Below, piece after piece: positions 15,053-23,155 of a DNA stretch of 25,293 bases. The stretch is from the NCBI GenBank assembly GCA_945865855.1, contig CAMBES010000003.1, positions 1 through 25,293 of the forward strand, given 5' to 3'. The DNA is from Rhizobium sp. Q54 (GTDB lineage: Bacteria; Pseudomonadota; Alphaproteobacteria; Rickettsiales; UBA1997). How positions within the stretch are numbered: the stretch's first letter is position 1; every line of letters starts with the position of its first letter. Under the pieces are notes generated by a model. The model was given only the letters and a program-made list of their open reading frames with translations, was not told the origin of the DNA and ran no database searches. The translations under genes were made by a program, and so were the position numbers.

Positions 15053-16519
15053 ATGACTTACACAATCCAAGGCAAAAATAACATTTACGAACTGGTGGTT
15101 GGCTGCGAAATTCACGCACAAGTTGCTTCACATTCAAAATTATTTTCCCGAGCTGCAACCGAGTTTGGTGCAGCACAAAACTCTCATGTTTCATTGGTTG
15201 ATGCGGCCATGCCCGGTATGCTTCCGACGATTAATGAAGAATGCGTAAAACAGGCGGTAAAAACTGGCTTGGGCATTAATGCGCAAATTAACCTTAGATC
15301 GATTTTTGATCGTAAAAATTATTTCTATCCCGACTTGCCGCAGGGCTATCAGATCTCTCAATTTTTAGATCCAATTGTTGGCGAAGGAGAAGTTGAAATT
15401 GGACTTGAAGATGGCAGCAGAAAAACAATTCGCGTTGAAAGAATTCACCTCGAACAAGATGCTGGAAAATCAATTCACGATCAGCACCCAACCCTTTCTC
15501 TCATTGATCTAAACCGCTCGGGTGTTGCGTTGATGGAAATAGTTTCCAAGCCTGATATGAATTCACCTTTCGAGGCATCAGAATATGTAAAAACAGTTCG
15601 TGCGATTGTGCGCACTCTCGGCACTTCTGATGGCGATATGGAAAAAGGAAATTTGCGCTGCGACGCCAATGTTTCTGTGCGTAAAATTGGCGAAACAAAA
15701 TTAGGAACTCGTTGCGAAATAAAAAATCTTAACTCAATGCGTAACATCTCTCGCGCCATTGAATTCGAGGCTGCACGCCAAGTAGAAATTTTAGAAAATG
15801 GCGGAAAAATCGATCAAGAAACTCGTCTTTTTGATGCAATAACAGGAGAAACCAGAACGATGCGCAGCAAAGAAGATGCAATGGATTACCGCTATTTTCC
15901 TGATCCTGATCTGCCTCCATTAGTAATTAGCCAAGAGTATGTCGATGAAATCAAAAGATCTTTACCTGAACTTCCACAAGCGCGCAAAGCTCGTTACATT
16001 AGCAACCTTGGGCTCACAGAATACGATGCTGGAGTACTCACCGCCAACGAAGAAATTTCTGCTTATTTTGAAAAATTAATTCAAAAGCATGAGCCAAAAA
16101 TATGCGTCACCTGGTTTACAGTAGAGCTGTTCGGACGCATGAATAAACTCGGAATCAATTTCGAAAATCTGAAAGTTTCAGCAGAAAATTTAGGCGGACT
16201 TTTTGATCTAATGAAGAGCGGAGAAATTTCCGGAAAAATCGCCAAAGATGTTTTAGACATCATGGTCGAAACTGGAGAAGGCGCAGCGAAGATCGTTCAA
16301 TCCAAAGGCCTGAGGCAAGTTTCTGATTCCGGCGCAATTGAAAAAATTGTTACTGAAGTGATTGCTGCAAATGCCGATCAATTCGCAAAATACGCTGCCG
16401 GCGATGAAAAACTTCACGGATTCTTTGTTGGTCAGAGTTTGAAAGCGAGCAAGGGGCAGGCAAATCCTGGAATGGTTAATGAAATTCTGAGAAAGTTTAA
16501 AGATTCGAAGAAGGTTTAA
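15053..16519 (+). CDS. gatB: Asp-tRNA(Asn)/Glu-tRNA(Gln) amidotransferase subunit B
   Basis: tRNA-binding and kinase subunit of GatCAB; it activates the mischarged glutamate or aspartate before transfer of ammonia from GatA. The 488 residues are full length. Visible blocks: VVGCEIHAQV (15-24), DRKNYFYPDLPQGYQISQ (86-103), LNRSGVALMEIVSKPDM (151-168 region), EKGNLRCDANVSVR and the GTRCEIKNLNS stretch, and YRYFPDPDLPPL. The C-terminal GatB/YqeY helical domain covers about 340-488, ending in NPGMVNEILRKF. ATG start after an A-rich leader without Shine-Dalgarno. It stands alone, separated from gatC by seven genes, with gatA absent from the window. Convergent with the OmpA-family gene, 66 bp apart. 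Confidence 0.97.
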   Translation: MTYTIQGKNNIYELVVGCEIHAQVASHSKLFSRAATEFGAAQNSHVSLVDAAMPGMLPTINEECVKQAVKTGLGINAQINLRSIFDRKNYFYPDLPQGYQISQFLDPIVGEGEVEIGLEDGSRKTIRVERIHLEQDAGKSIHDQHPTLSLIDLNRSGVALMEIVSKPDMNSPFEASEYVKTVRAIVRTLGTSDGDMEKGNLRCDANVSVRKIGETKLGTRCEIKNLNSMRNISRAIEFEAARQVEILENGGKIDQETRLFDAITGETRTMRSKEDAMDYRYFPDPDLPPLVISQEYVDEIKRSLPELPQARKARYISNLGLTEYDAGVLTANEEISAYFEKLIQKHEPKICVTWFTVELFGRMNKLGINFENLKVSAENLGGLFDLMKSGEISGKIAKDVLDIMVETGEGAAKIVQSKGLRQVSDSGAIEKIVTEVIAANADQFAKYAAGDEKLHGFFVGQSLKASKGQANPGMVNEILRKFKDSKKV

Positions 16520-16585
16520 AAGATTCAGGGATAGCCCATTCTACTCCGCATCATTTCTTCACCCTCGCCAGCAATATTAAAAACT

Positions 16586-17551
16586 TTATTTAAGCCCGCG
16601 CTCCTTGCGAGCCTTTAACAGCGATTCCCGGTAAACAAAATTTTCGATCAATGGTAGTGGAAAATTTTCAAAAGATTTCGCGCCACGCAAAACGCAAATT
16701 TTAACAACCCTATTATCTTGCTGCTGCGTGCCATCTTTAGTTAAAATATCCGGAAAATCTTCACCAACCGAACGCATTTCAATCATATTTTCTGCCACAC
16801 CATTCTTGGTTAAATAATTTTTTACCATTTCGGCGCGCTTGTGCGATATCTGCTGGTTGTAGATTTCATTGCCCACTCGATCAGCATTTCCAACAAGTAA
16901 AATTCGATAATCACCGTAAAGACCCGAGAGATATTTGAGCAATATGAGTAGGTCTTTATTGGCTTTGTTGTTGAATTTAGAATTATTGAAATCAAAGAAA
17001 ATTTCGAACTGCTCAAATTTTGGCTCAATAATTTCAACCTTAAGCTGCCTATCCTTTACGCGTTCATCTGAATATTGCTCAACCTCATCAAGCAGCTTAC
17101 TAAAACGGACGCGACATTGCGCCAACTCATCAGAGCGGAAAATAACTTTCGACTCACGACTAATCCAGCAATCATAAAGATAAGTTAGGTGAGCGAGTTG
17201 AATTGGAAGCTGAAACTTCAATTGCTGATCGATCAAAACCTGTTCGAGTCTTTTTTGCATCATCACCATCTCTTCCATCTGCGCACTATCAGCCTTCCAT
17301 TTGATTGGGTTCTCAGGAATTGCCTCGTCGCCAGAAGTAATATTTAAACCTTTTTTAGAAAAATATTCGGCAGTTTTTTTATCATCGACAGCGACTAATT
17401 TTCTTGAGAATTCTAAATATTCTAAAGCGAGATAAGACTCATATTTGCCGCGACTTCTCAATGTAGATTCTTGCCCAGAAAGAACATCTATCGATGGCGT
17501 AGAACAAGAAAACAGAAAAAATAGAGTTACGAGAAAAATTGTGAATCGCAT
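16586..17551 (-). CDS. OmpA-family outer-membrane lipoprotein (alphaproteobacterial type)
   Basis: Likely peptidoglycan-binding outer-membrane lipoprotein. I place the start at the ATG at 17551: it gives a classic lipoprotein signal MRFTIFLVTLFFLFSC (lipobox LFSC, Cys16), whereas the longer frame from 17671 would run into the divergent lpxK gene. The 321-residue precursor has a helical N-terminal domain with the pattern YLALEYLEFSRKL (40-52) ... YFSKKGL ... DCWI (127-130) ... CRVRF (146-150), found before OmpA domains in many alphaproteobacterial lipoproteins; Cys128 and Cys146 may pair. The OmpA domain follows (about 181-287: IFFDFNNSKF, VGNADRVGN, YNQQISHKRAEMVKNYL, VGEDFP, NRVVKI). About 35 residues extend past the OmpA domain. 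Terminator not seen. Confidence 0.88.
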   Translation of the reverse strand: MRFTIFLVTLFFLFSCSTPSIDVLSGQESTLRSRGKYESYLALEYLEFSRKLVAVDDKKTAEYFSKKGLNITSGDEAIPENPIKWKADSAQMEEMVMMQKRLEQVLIDQQLKFQLPIQLAHLTYLYDCWISRESKVIFRSDELAQCRVRFSKLLDEVEQYSDERVKDRQLKVEIIEPKFEQFEIFFDFNNSKFNNKANKDLLILLKYLSGLYGDYRILLVGNADRVGNEIYNQQISHKRAEMVKNYLTKNGVAENMIEMRSVGEDFPDILTKDGTQQQDNRVVKICVLRGAKSFENFPLPLIENFVYRESLLKARKERGLK

Positions 17552-17619
17552 GTTGTCGGGGTAGATTTTTCTAAAAATTAGAATGAGGTTACGAACGACA
17601 CAACTTCCAATCAAAATAA

Positions 17620-18597
17620 ATGTTACGAACTCCCGATTTTTGGACAAAGAGAAACTTATTTTCTCTCGCACTATTGCCCCTGAGCTACATCTATTTTTTA
17701 GGCTTTTTTTTGGTAAAGTTTTTCGCTAAGCCAGAGAAAATTTCTAAGTCAATAATTTGCGTTGGAAATCTTATTGCAGGAGGAGCTGGCAAGACTCCAA
17801 CCGTTATTGCCCTTGGGAAAATTCTGAAAGAAATGGACGTTGATTTCGCCTTCTTAAGCCGTGGCTACATGAATGATGGTTTAAGATTTTTAATGCTGCG
17901 CAATCAAGACAATAATAAAGCAGAACAGGTTGGAGACGAGCCGCTTTTACTCATCGAAGTTGCACCAACTTTCATTGCTAAAGATCGTCTTTTTGGTGCC
18001 AAACAAATCGAGGCGATGAAACAATTTGAAGCAATTGTGCTAGATGATGGAATGCAATGTAACTCGCTTGTGCGTGATTTCACGATTCTAGTTGTTGATG
18101 GAAAAATAGGCTTTGGAAATAATTTTATGATTCCGGCCGGCCCAATGCGTGAACCACTTACAATCGGATTAAAAAAAGCTGATTTAGTAGTATTGATTGG
18201 TGAAGCGAATGAAAATCTGCTGCAAAAATTATCCGCTAAAAAAATTATCAGAGCCAGAGTTTTGCCAAAAAATTTAGCAAATTTTACTAATAAGAGATTG
18301 GTCGCTTTCTGCGGTCTCGCTTATCCACAAAAATTCTTCGACCTCCTTAAAAATCAAAACTTAGAGGTAATCGAAAGACGTAGTTTTGCCGACCATTTTC
18401 ACTACCAAATTTCTGATTTAGAAAATCTCTCTCAGCTAGCTAAAGAAAAAAATGCCACTTTGATTACAACTAGAAAAGATTGGGTGAAATTTCCTCAAGC
18501 CTTTCAGAAGAAAATTTCTTACCTCGATGTGGAATTGATATTTGAAGACAGCGACCTACTCAAAAGTGAATTAACAAAAATTCTAAAAAATGCTTAA
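17620..18597 (+). CDS. lpxK: Tetraacyldisaccharide 4'-kinase
   Basis: Phosphorylates the 4' position of the lipid A disaccharide on the inner face of the inner membrane, giving lipid IVA. The 325 residues match LpxK: an N-terminal hydrophobic membrane-contact helix (about 13-35), VGNLIAGGAGKTP (48-60) with the P-loop GGAGKT (54-59), FLSRGY (78-83), VGDEPLLL (104-111), VLDDGMQ (140-146), AGPMREP (173-179), and the late ADHFHY and TTRKDWVKFP blocks. ATG start after an AT-rich leader without Shine-Dalgarno, 68 bp from the divergent OmpA-family start. It overlaps the next acyltransferase by 8 bp, so lipid A kinase and late acylation are co-expressed. Confidence 0.95.
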   Translation: MLRTPDFWTKRNLFSLALLPLSYIYFLGFFLVKFFAKPEKISKSIICVGNLIAGGAGKTPTVIALGKILKEMDVDFAFLSRGYMNDGLRFLMLRNQDNNKAEQVGDEPLLLIEVAPTFIAKDRLFGAKQIEAMKQFEAIVLDDGMQCNSLVRDFTILVVDGKIGFGNNFMIPAGPMREPLTIGLKKADLVVLIGEANENLLQKLSAKKIIRARVLPKNLANFTNKRLVAFCGLAYPQKFFDLLKNQNLEVIERRSFADHFHYQISDLENLSQLAKEKNATLITTRKDWVKFPQAFQKKISYLDVELIFEDSDLLKSELTKILKNA

Positions 18598-19465
18598 AAA
18601 AATTCGCTACATAATCGAAGCAATTATAGTCAAATTCGGTATTTGGTTTTTCGGCATGCTAAACATGCAAACCTCTTCGGATCTAGCGGCGTCGATTGCT
18701 AAATTCATCGGCAAAAAGATTTCTGTGCATAAACTTGCTTACCGAAATATAAGTAACGCGATGCCAGAATTAAGCGAGAAAGAGAGGGAAGAAATCCTCG
18801 ACGACATGTGGGAAAATCTTGGTCGCATTGTCGGAGAATTTCCACATGTAGCTGGAATTGCGACGAACAAAACAGTCAATGAATCGATTGAAATTTCAGA
18901 AGAAACTTTTGGCAACATCCAAGAATTTAAAAGGCTTAACGGCGGAATAATTGTGTCCGGCCATTTTGGAAATTGGGAAGTTGGTCAAAAATTTTTTCTA
19001 CAACAGGGCTTGAAGGCAGGAACCGTATATCGTCCACTCAATAATCCTTACGTTGAAAAAATGATCGCGAGCGTGCGCAAAGTTGAAATGATCGAAAAGA
19101 ATTCTGGTGGAAATCGGCGAATTATTGAAATAATTAAAGGCGGAGGAGTGGTTGTTATTCTTGCCGATCAAAAGGTTAGCGAAGGCGAGCCAATTAAATT
19201 TTTTCACGATGACGCCATCACCACAACTTCAATCGCGCGCATTGCTCTGCGTTATAATGTGCCAATTATTCCGGCGCGAATTATTCGCATTGGCAAAGGA
19301 ATAAAATTCCTTGCTGAGCTAGAAAAACCACTTGCAATTCCACAGACTGCAGACGTTAATTTGGCTATTCTAACCCTCAGCAGGTCAATAAACCAAAGAC
19401 TTGAGGAATGGATAAAAGAATTCCCTTCTCAATGGTTTTGGGTTCACAATCGCTGGAAAAAATAA
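18590..19465 (+). CDS. lpxL: Lysophospholipid/lipid A acyltransferase, LpxL/HtrB family
   Basis: Adds a secondary acyl chain to Kdo2-lipid IVA (or a related precursor) at the inner membrane. The 291 residues have an N-terminal membrane helix (about 7-25) and the family catalytic motif SGHFGNWE (123-130; His125 and Glu130 as the H-x4-E pair). YRPLNNP (147-153), GGVVVILADQK (185-195) and PIIPARIIR follow, ending PSQWFWVHNRWKK, the usual tail of LpxL/LpxM proteins. LpxL and LpxM cannot be told apart by eye; I use the commoner name. It starts 8 bp inside lpxK, and its TAA overlaps the ATG of the next lipoprotein gene (TAATG). Confidence 0.92.
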   Translation: MLKKIRYIIEAIIVKFGIWFFGMLNMQTSSDLAASIAKFIGKKISVHKLAYRNISNAMPELSEKEREEILDDMWENLGRIVGEFPHVAGIATNKTVNESIEISEETFGNIQEFKRLNGGIIVSGHFGNWEVGQKFFLQQGLKAGTVYRPLNNPYVEKMIASVRKVEMIEKNSGGNRRIIEIIKGGGVVVILADQKVSEGEPIKFFHDDAITTTSIARIALRYNVPIIPARIIRIGKGIKFLAELEKPLAIPQTADVNLAILTLSRSINQRLEEWIKEFPSQWFWVHNRWKK

Positions 19466-19971
19466 TGAAAAAAATAATCTGCTTAAACATGAAATTACTT
19501 CGTCAACTCACTTTCGTAGCAGTGCTTTCTTTTGCTTCTTCTTGCGCAATGATGTTCAACGACAATCAATCAGAGCTGTCAATCAACTCAAATCCAACAG
19601 GTGCAAATATTTTTATCGAAGGGAAAAATTACGGACAAACTCCAACAACAATTAAAATCGAAGCAAAAAATCAAGTCGCCGTTCTAACCAAAGAAGGTTT
19701 TGGCTCGGCGCAATTGCAGCTCGAAACTTGGGCTGCGATTAAAAATGGAAAATGCCTTGCTGATGTAATGGGATCAATACTACTACTTCCTTACTACTCA
19801 TTAATGTTCTCTGGAAAATGCAATGAGTTCAAAGAAAAAGAATATTTTGTGAACATTCAAAAAACTTTTAATGCTCGACCTGAACCAATGGTTGGCGCTG
19901 GCAATAGTCCAAAAAACATGATAGATTATTACTATAATCAAGGCATTCCGCAAAATGGTGGCCAACAATAA
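19465..19971 (+). CDS. PEGA-domain lipoprotein
   Basis: Predicted lipoprotein of unknown role. I place the start at 19465, where the ATG overlaps the lpxL stop (TAATG); a second ATG at 19489 gives the tidier signal peptide MKLLRQLTFVAVLSFASSC and is an alternative. The lipobox is ASSC, with Cys27 of the 168-residue product. A PEGA-type domain follows (about 37-78: LSINSNPTGANIFIEGKNYG, then TPTTIKI and VLTKEGF), a small surface-associated beta fold. Next comes a hydrophobic stretch between two cysteines (GKCLADVMGSILLLPYYSL, then GKC at 117-119), also seen in PEGA lipoproteins of this kind. The Asn/Gln/Gly-rich end overlaps pabB by 17 bp. Co-transcribed with lpxK and lpxL, which suggests envelope work. 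Confidence 0.8.
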   Translation: MKKIICLNMKLLRQLTFVAVLSFASSCAMMFNDNQSELSINSNPTGANIFIEGKNYGQTPTTIKIEAKNQVAVLTKEGFGSAQLQLETWAAIKNGKCLADVMGSILLLPYYSLMFSGKCNEFKEKEYFVNIQKTFNARPEPMVGAGNSPKNMIDYYYNQGIPQNGGQQ

Positions 19972-21241
19972 TATTGAGATCCCTTGGCAAGACCCGCTGT
20001 ATTTCGCTCAAAAAATCTCCGACAATTATCGCGACGAAAGTTGGGTTTTTCTTTATTCCGGCCTGAATGAAAAACCGAATGAAAAATCGGATGAAAAAAA
20101 TTCTTATTTAGCAATTTTTCCGCGCGAAAAAATTATCTGCGAAGATTTTTTTGCCGCTGAAAAAATTCTAAAAAGCAGCGAAGAGAGGTGGTTTGGATAC
20201 TTCTCCTACGAGGTAGCACATGATTTTGAAAAATTCCCAAAAACTAAAAAATCCTCCATTGATTTACCAAAAATTTGGTTGGTGAATTTTGATTTGGTTT
20301 TTGATTTTGATCACAAAAAGAAGAAGCTGACAGCAATTTTTTCAGATAAAAAACTTTTAGAGAAAGCGACAAGTTGGAACCTTCGACAAGCTCAGATTGA
20401 TAGAATTTTGCCGTCTGAGTTACTATCAAACTTTACCGACTCATCTTACCTAAAAACCATTTTTAAAATTAAAGAAATGATCGCCAGCGGTGATCTTTAT
20501 CAAACCAATTTAACACGAAAATTTTTTGGTGAATTTAAGCAAAAACAAAATCAACAATCAGCTTTTAAAACCTTCATCGACCTTACAAAGGTTAGTCCTG
20601 CTAATTATTCGTCATTTTTAAAACTCGGTAAAAACTTCGTTATTTCTTCAAGCCCGGAATTATTTTTCCAAATCAAAAATCGTAAAATTATTTCACGACC
20701 GATCAAAGGCACAGCTCCTCGCGGCTTTGACGCAAAATCAGATCGTAAAAATAAATTAGGTTTAAAAAAATCTCCTAAGGAACGCGCAGAAAATTTAATG
20801 ATTGTCGATTTAGTGAGGAATGATTTATCCAGAATTTGCAAAGCTGGAACCGTTATCGTTAAAAAACTTTTTAGCATCAATACCTACAAAACTATTCATC
20901 ACATGTCGTCAGAAATTCATGGTGAGTTAAGTGAAGACTGTTCAAGCATTGATGCCTTACAAGCCTGCTTTCCTCCTGGCTCAATGACCGGTGCGCCAAA
21001 AATCAAAGCGATGGAAATCGCGGCAAAAGAAGAAAAAATTAATCGCGGAATTTACAGCGGCGCAATCGGTTTCATCGATCAAAAATCGGCAAATTTTTCG
21101 GTGGTGATTCGTACCTTAATTTTTCAGGGGAAGAAATTCGAATTCCAAACCGGCGGGGCGATTACTTTTGATTCAGATCCACAGAAGGAATTGGAGGAAA
21201 TTTTTAGTAAGGCAGCACCGCTGATAAAAGTTACCAGTTAG
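19955..21241 (+). CDS. pabB: Aminodeoxychorismate synthase component I
   Basis: Converts chorismate and ammonia to 4-amino-4-deoxychorismate for folate; normally works with a PabA-type glutaminase. The C-terminal chorismate domain (about 163-420) is complete: SGDLYQTNLTR (178-188), SSSPELF (231-237), PIKGTAPRG (249-257), ENLMIVDLVRNDLSRI (279-294), GSMTGAPKIKAMEI, and YSGAIGFI. Lys251 in PIKGT is the PabB/ADC-synthase hallmark, against Ala in the TrpE at 2671-4119. The N-terminal domain is divergent and carries three NEK(P/S)/DEKN repeats (38-49). A dispersed-repeat-like word lies in the interdomain linker (codons 143-147). ATG start 17 bp inside the PEGA gene; a GTG follows directly. No pabA or pabC is adjacent. 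Confidence 0.93.
   Translation: MVANNNIEIPWQDPLYFAQKISDNYRDESWVFLYSGLNEKPNEKSDEKNSYLAIFPREKIICEDFFAAEKILKSSEERWFGYFSYEVAHDFEKFPKTKKSSIDLPKIWLVNFDLVFDFDHKKKKLTAIFSDKKLLEKATSWNLRQAQIDRILPSELLSNFTDSSYLKTIFKIKEMIASGDLYQTNLTRKFFGEFKQKQNQQSAFKTFIDLTKVSPANYSSFLKLGKNFVISSSPELFFQIKNRKIISRPIKGTAPRGFDAKSDRKNKLGLKKSPKERAENLMIVDLVRNDLSRICKAGTVIVKKLFSINTYKTIHHMSSEIHGELSEDCSSIDALQACFPPGSMTGAPKIKAMEIAAKEEKINRGIYSGAIGFIDQKSANFSVVIRTLIFQGKKFEFQTGGAITFDSDPQKELEEIFSKAAPLIKVTS
20066..20101 (+). repeat. Three tandem 12-bp units inside pabB
   Basis: AATGAAAAACCG (20066-20077), AATGAAAAATCG (20078-20089) and GATGAAAAAAAT (20090-20101) encode NEKP, NEKS and DEKN in the N-terminal domain. The unit length keeps the frame, so copy number could vary by slippage without breaking the protein. 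Confidence 0.6.
20381..20395. repeat. CTTCGACAAGCTCAG word inside pabB
   Basis: The 15-base word CTTCGACAAGCTCAG (reverse CTGAGCTTGTCGAAG) is the core of short palindromic repeats widespread in bacterial spacers. Here it is read in frame as LRQAQ, residues 143-147 of PabB, in the linker before the chorismate domain. A second CGACAAG lies just upstream (20367-20373). The flanks are not clearly complementary, so it may be a decayed copy or a coincidence. It occurs once in this window. Confidence 0.35.
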
Positions 21242-21257
21242 TGATCTGCGCCCTTTA

Positions 21258-21299
21258 GCCATTGCGAGAAGATTAGAAAGACGACAAGTCTAAATCTCT
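21258..21299. repeat. Imperfect hairpin between convergent pabB and mrdA
   Basis: AGATTAGA (21270-21277) pairs with TCTAAATCT (21289-21297), one bulged base, across an 11-base loop. It is preceded by CCATTGCGAG (21259-21268), which resembles the CATTGCGAG end of rickettsial dispersed repeats. It sits in the 114-bp spacer where two operons meet tail to tail, so it may act as a weak bidirectional terminator, although no T-run follows directly. Confidence 0.35.
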
Positions 21300-21355
21300 G
21301 TTATGAAAAATTTTTGCGCTGTACTAGCAAGCAATGATAAGCCATTTCTCAGGCA

Positions 21356-23155
21356 CTACTTGTTCAATCCCTGCACTTCCATCATAACATCTCTGCCAAT
21401 CGGCGCAGCGGCTGCTGAACCACCGCCACCATGTTCAACTACAACTGAAATCGCATATTTAGGATTATGGGCCGGAGCAAAACCGACAAAGATCGCGTGA
21501 TTGGCGTGAGCCTTCGCTTCATCGCCACTCATCTCATCTTCACGTTTAGAAATGCTTTGGGAAGTTCCTGTTTTTCCAGCCATTTCAAAACCTTTTACAT
21601 CAATTCTCTTGCCGTAGGCCGTTCCTCCTGGCTCATTCATTACGCGATACATTCCATCGTGAATCAGCTTCATATGGCCACTACTAACTATTGGGTTACT
21701 ACTGAGTTCATCATATTGTTTATCAATATTGTGATTGCGCACCAAGTAAGGCTTGATCGGAATTCCACCATTGGCGATACGCGCAGTTACCAAAGCCATC
21801 TGCATTGGAGTCGCAAGAAGCATACCTTGTCCGATCGCGGTATTAAGAGTATCTCCCCCAACCCAAGGCTGTTTAAAATTTTTTCTCTTCCACTCATCAG
21901 ATGGCACAAGCCCTGCTTTGGAACCGTGTAAACTAATGTCGACTTTTTCACCGTAACCAAAACGTTTCGCCATTTCGGTAAATTTTTTGTAACCGATTTG
22001 ATTGGCGAGAGTGTAAAAATAAACGTTACAGGAATTCATGATGCCGCCGACCAAATCGAGCGTGCCGTGCCCACCTTCTTTCCAACAGCGAAAAACTCTT
22101 CTGCCCATTTGGTAAAAACCGTTGCAATGAACTCTTGTTGCTGGATTGAAGCCACTTTCTAAGCCAGCAAGTGCAACCATTAATTTGAAAGTAGAGCCCG
22201 GAGGATAAAGGGCCGAAATTGGCTTATTACTCAAAGGCTTATGCGGATCTTCGAATAACTGCTGCCAATATTCTTTCGAAATACCCTCAACAAAATTATT
22301 CGGATCGAAAGTTGGAGAGGAAGCGTAGCTCAAGATTTCGCCAGTTTTCACATTCATCACCACCACAGAGGCAACGTCATTTTTAATGCGTTCGGTAACA
22401 AATCTTTGAAGCTGAAAATCGATGGTTAAATTCAGACGTGAACCTTCGATCATATTTTTTGTTGAAAGTGTGCGCAGTGGAATTTCGTGCACATCAACCT
22501 CAACATATCTTACCCCATATTTTCCGCGCAGCGCTTCATCAAAAGTTTTTTCGAGACCGAATTTTCCGATGCGAAAATCTGGATGCATGAATAAAGCTTG
22601 TTCATTTGTATTAATTTCCGCCTCGGATGGAAGTGAGACATAGCCCAGAAAATGCGCGGTTTCAGCTGGGTATGGGTAGCGCCGAATAATGCCGCTTTCG
22701 ATCGAGATTCCCGGTAATAAATGTGAGTTGGTTTCAATACGCGCAAGATCATCCCAACCCAAATTATCGATTAAGGAAACAATGGATTTGCGGCGAGAAT
22801 TTTTTATTTTAGCAGAAAATATTTCTTTCTCTTTTTCGGTTGAATCAAGGACAGAAGCCAGTTTATCGATCAAATCCTGAGCGTTTCTTTTTCTGTTGAG
22901 ATAAAGCAGTAAACGAAAATTACCGTCATTTCTAGTGAGTGGAAAACCGGTGCGATCAAATACTGCGCCACGCGGCGCTGGATTAATCATCGGCTTGATC
23001 CGATTGCTATCAGATTGAATTGAATATTCCTCATGCTTCCAAAGTTGTAGGTAGCCGAGACGCAAAACCAACACACCCGCAAGACTAGATTGAGCAGCGC
23101 CAAGAAATAATGCGCGCCGACTAAAAACTTTATTTTTACGGATGTCGCGAAGCAT
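21356..23155 (-). CDS. mrdA: Penicillin-binding protein 2 (rod-shape transpeptidase)
   Basis: Monofunctional class B transpeptidase that cross-links peptidoglycan during cell elongation with RodA and the MreB complex. The 599 residues have a short cytoplasmic tail, a membrane anchor (about 15-33), an N-terminal pedestal domain (PRGAVFDRTG at 61-70; the RRYPYP and HFLGYV area near 159-173) and the transpeptidase domain: SxxK at PPGSTFK (318-324, nucleophile Ser321), SxN at SCN (375-377) and KTG at AGKTGTS (526-532). The GGHGTLD segment (361-367) is typical of PBP2. ATG start overlaps the mreD stop (TAATG). rodA is not in the window. The C-terminus lacks long extensions. Confidence 0.95.
   Translation of the reverse strand: MLRDIRKNKVFSRRALFLGAAQSSLAGVLVLRLGYLQLWKHEEYSIQSDSNRIKPMINPAPRGAVFDRTGFPLTRNDGNFRLLLYLNRKRNAQDLIDKLASVLDSTEKEKEIFSAKIKNSRRKSIVSLIDNLGWDDLARIETNSHLLPGISIESGIIRRYPYPAETAHFLGYVSLPSEAEINTNEQALFMHPDFRIGKFGLEKTFDEALRGKYGVRYVEVDVHEIPLRTLSTKNMIEGSRLNLTIDFQLQRFVTERIKNDVASVVVMNVKTGEILSYASSPTFDPNNFVEGISKEYWQQLFEDPHKPLSNKPISALYPPGSTFKLMVALAGLESGFNPATRVHCNGFYQMGRRVFRCWKEGGHGTLDLVGGIMNSCNVYFYTLANQIGYKKFTEMAKRFGYGEKVDISLHGSKAGLVPSDEWKRKNFKQPWVGGDTLNTAIGQGMLLATPMQMALVTARIANGGIPIKPYLVRNHNIDKQYDELSSNPIVSSGHMKLIHDGMYRVMNEPGGTAYGKRIDVKGFEMAGKTGTSQSISKREDEMSGDEAKAHANHAIFVGFAPAHNPKYAISVVVEHGGGGSAAAAPIGRDVMMEVQGLNK

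Noticed and set aside
17552..17671. N-terminal extension of the OmpA lipoprotein to 17671
   Set aside because: It would overlap the divergent lpxK start and bury the lipoprotein signal peptide about 40 residues in; the ATG at 17551 gives a clean signal.
19955..21241. pabB as a second trpE
   Set aside because: PIKGT with Lys251 is the aminodeoxychorismate synthase signature; TrpE has Ala at this position, as in the gene at 2671-4119.
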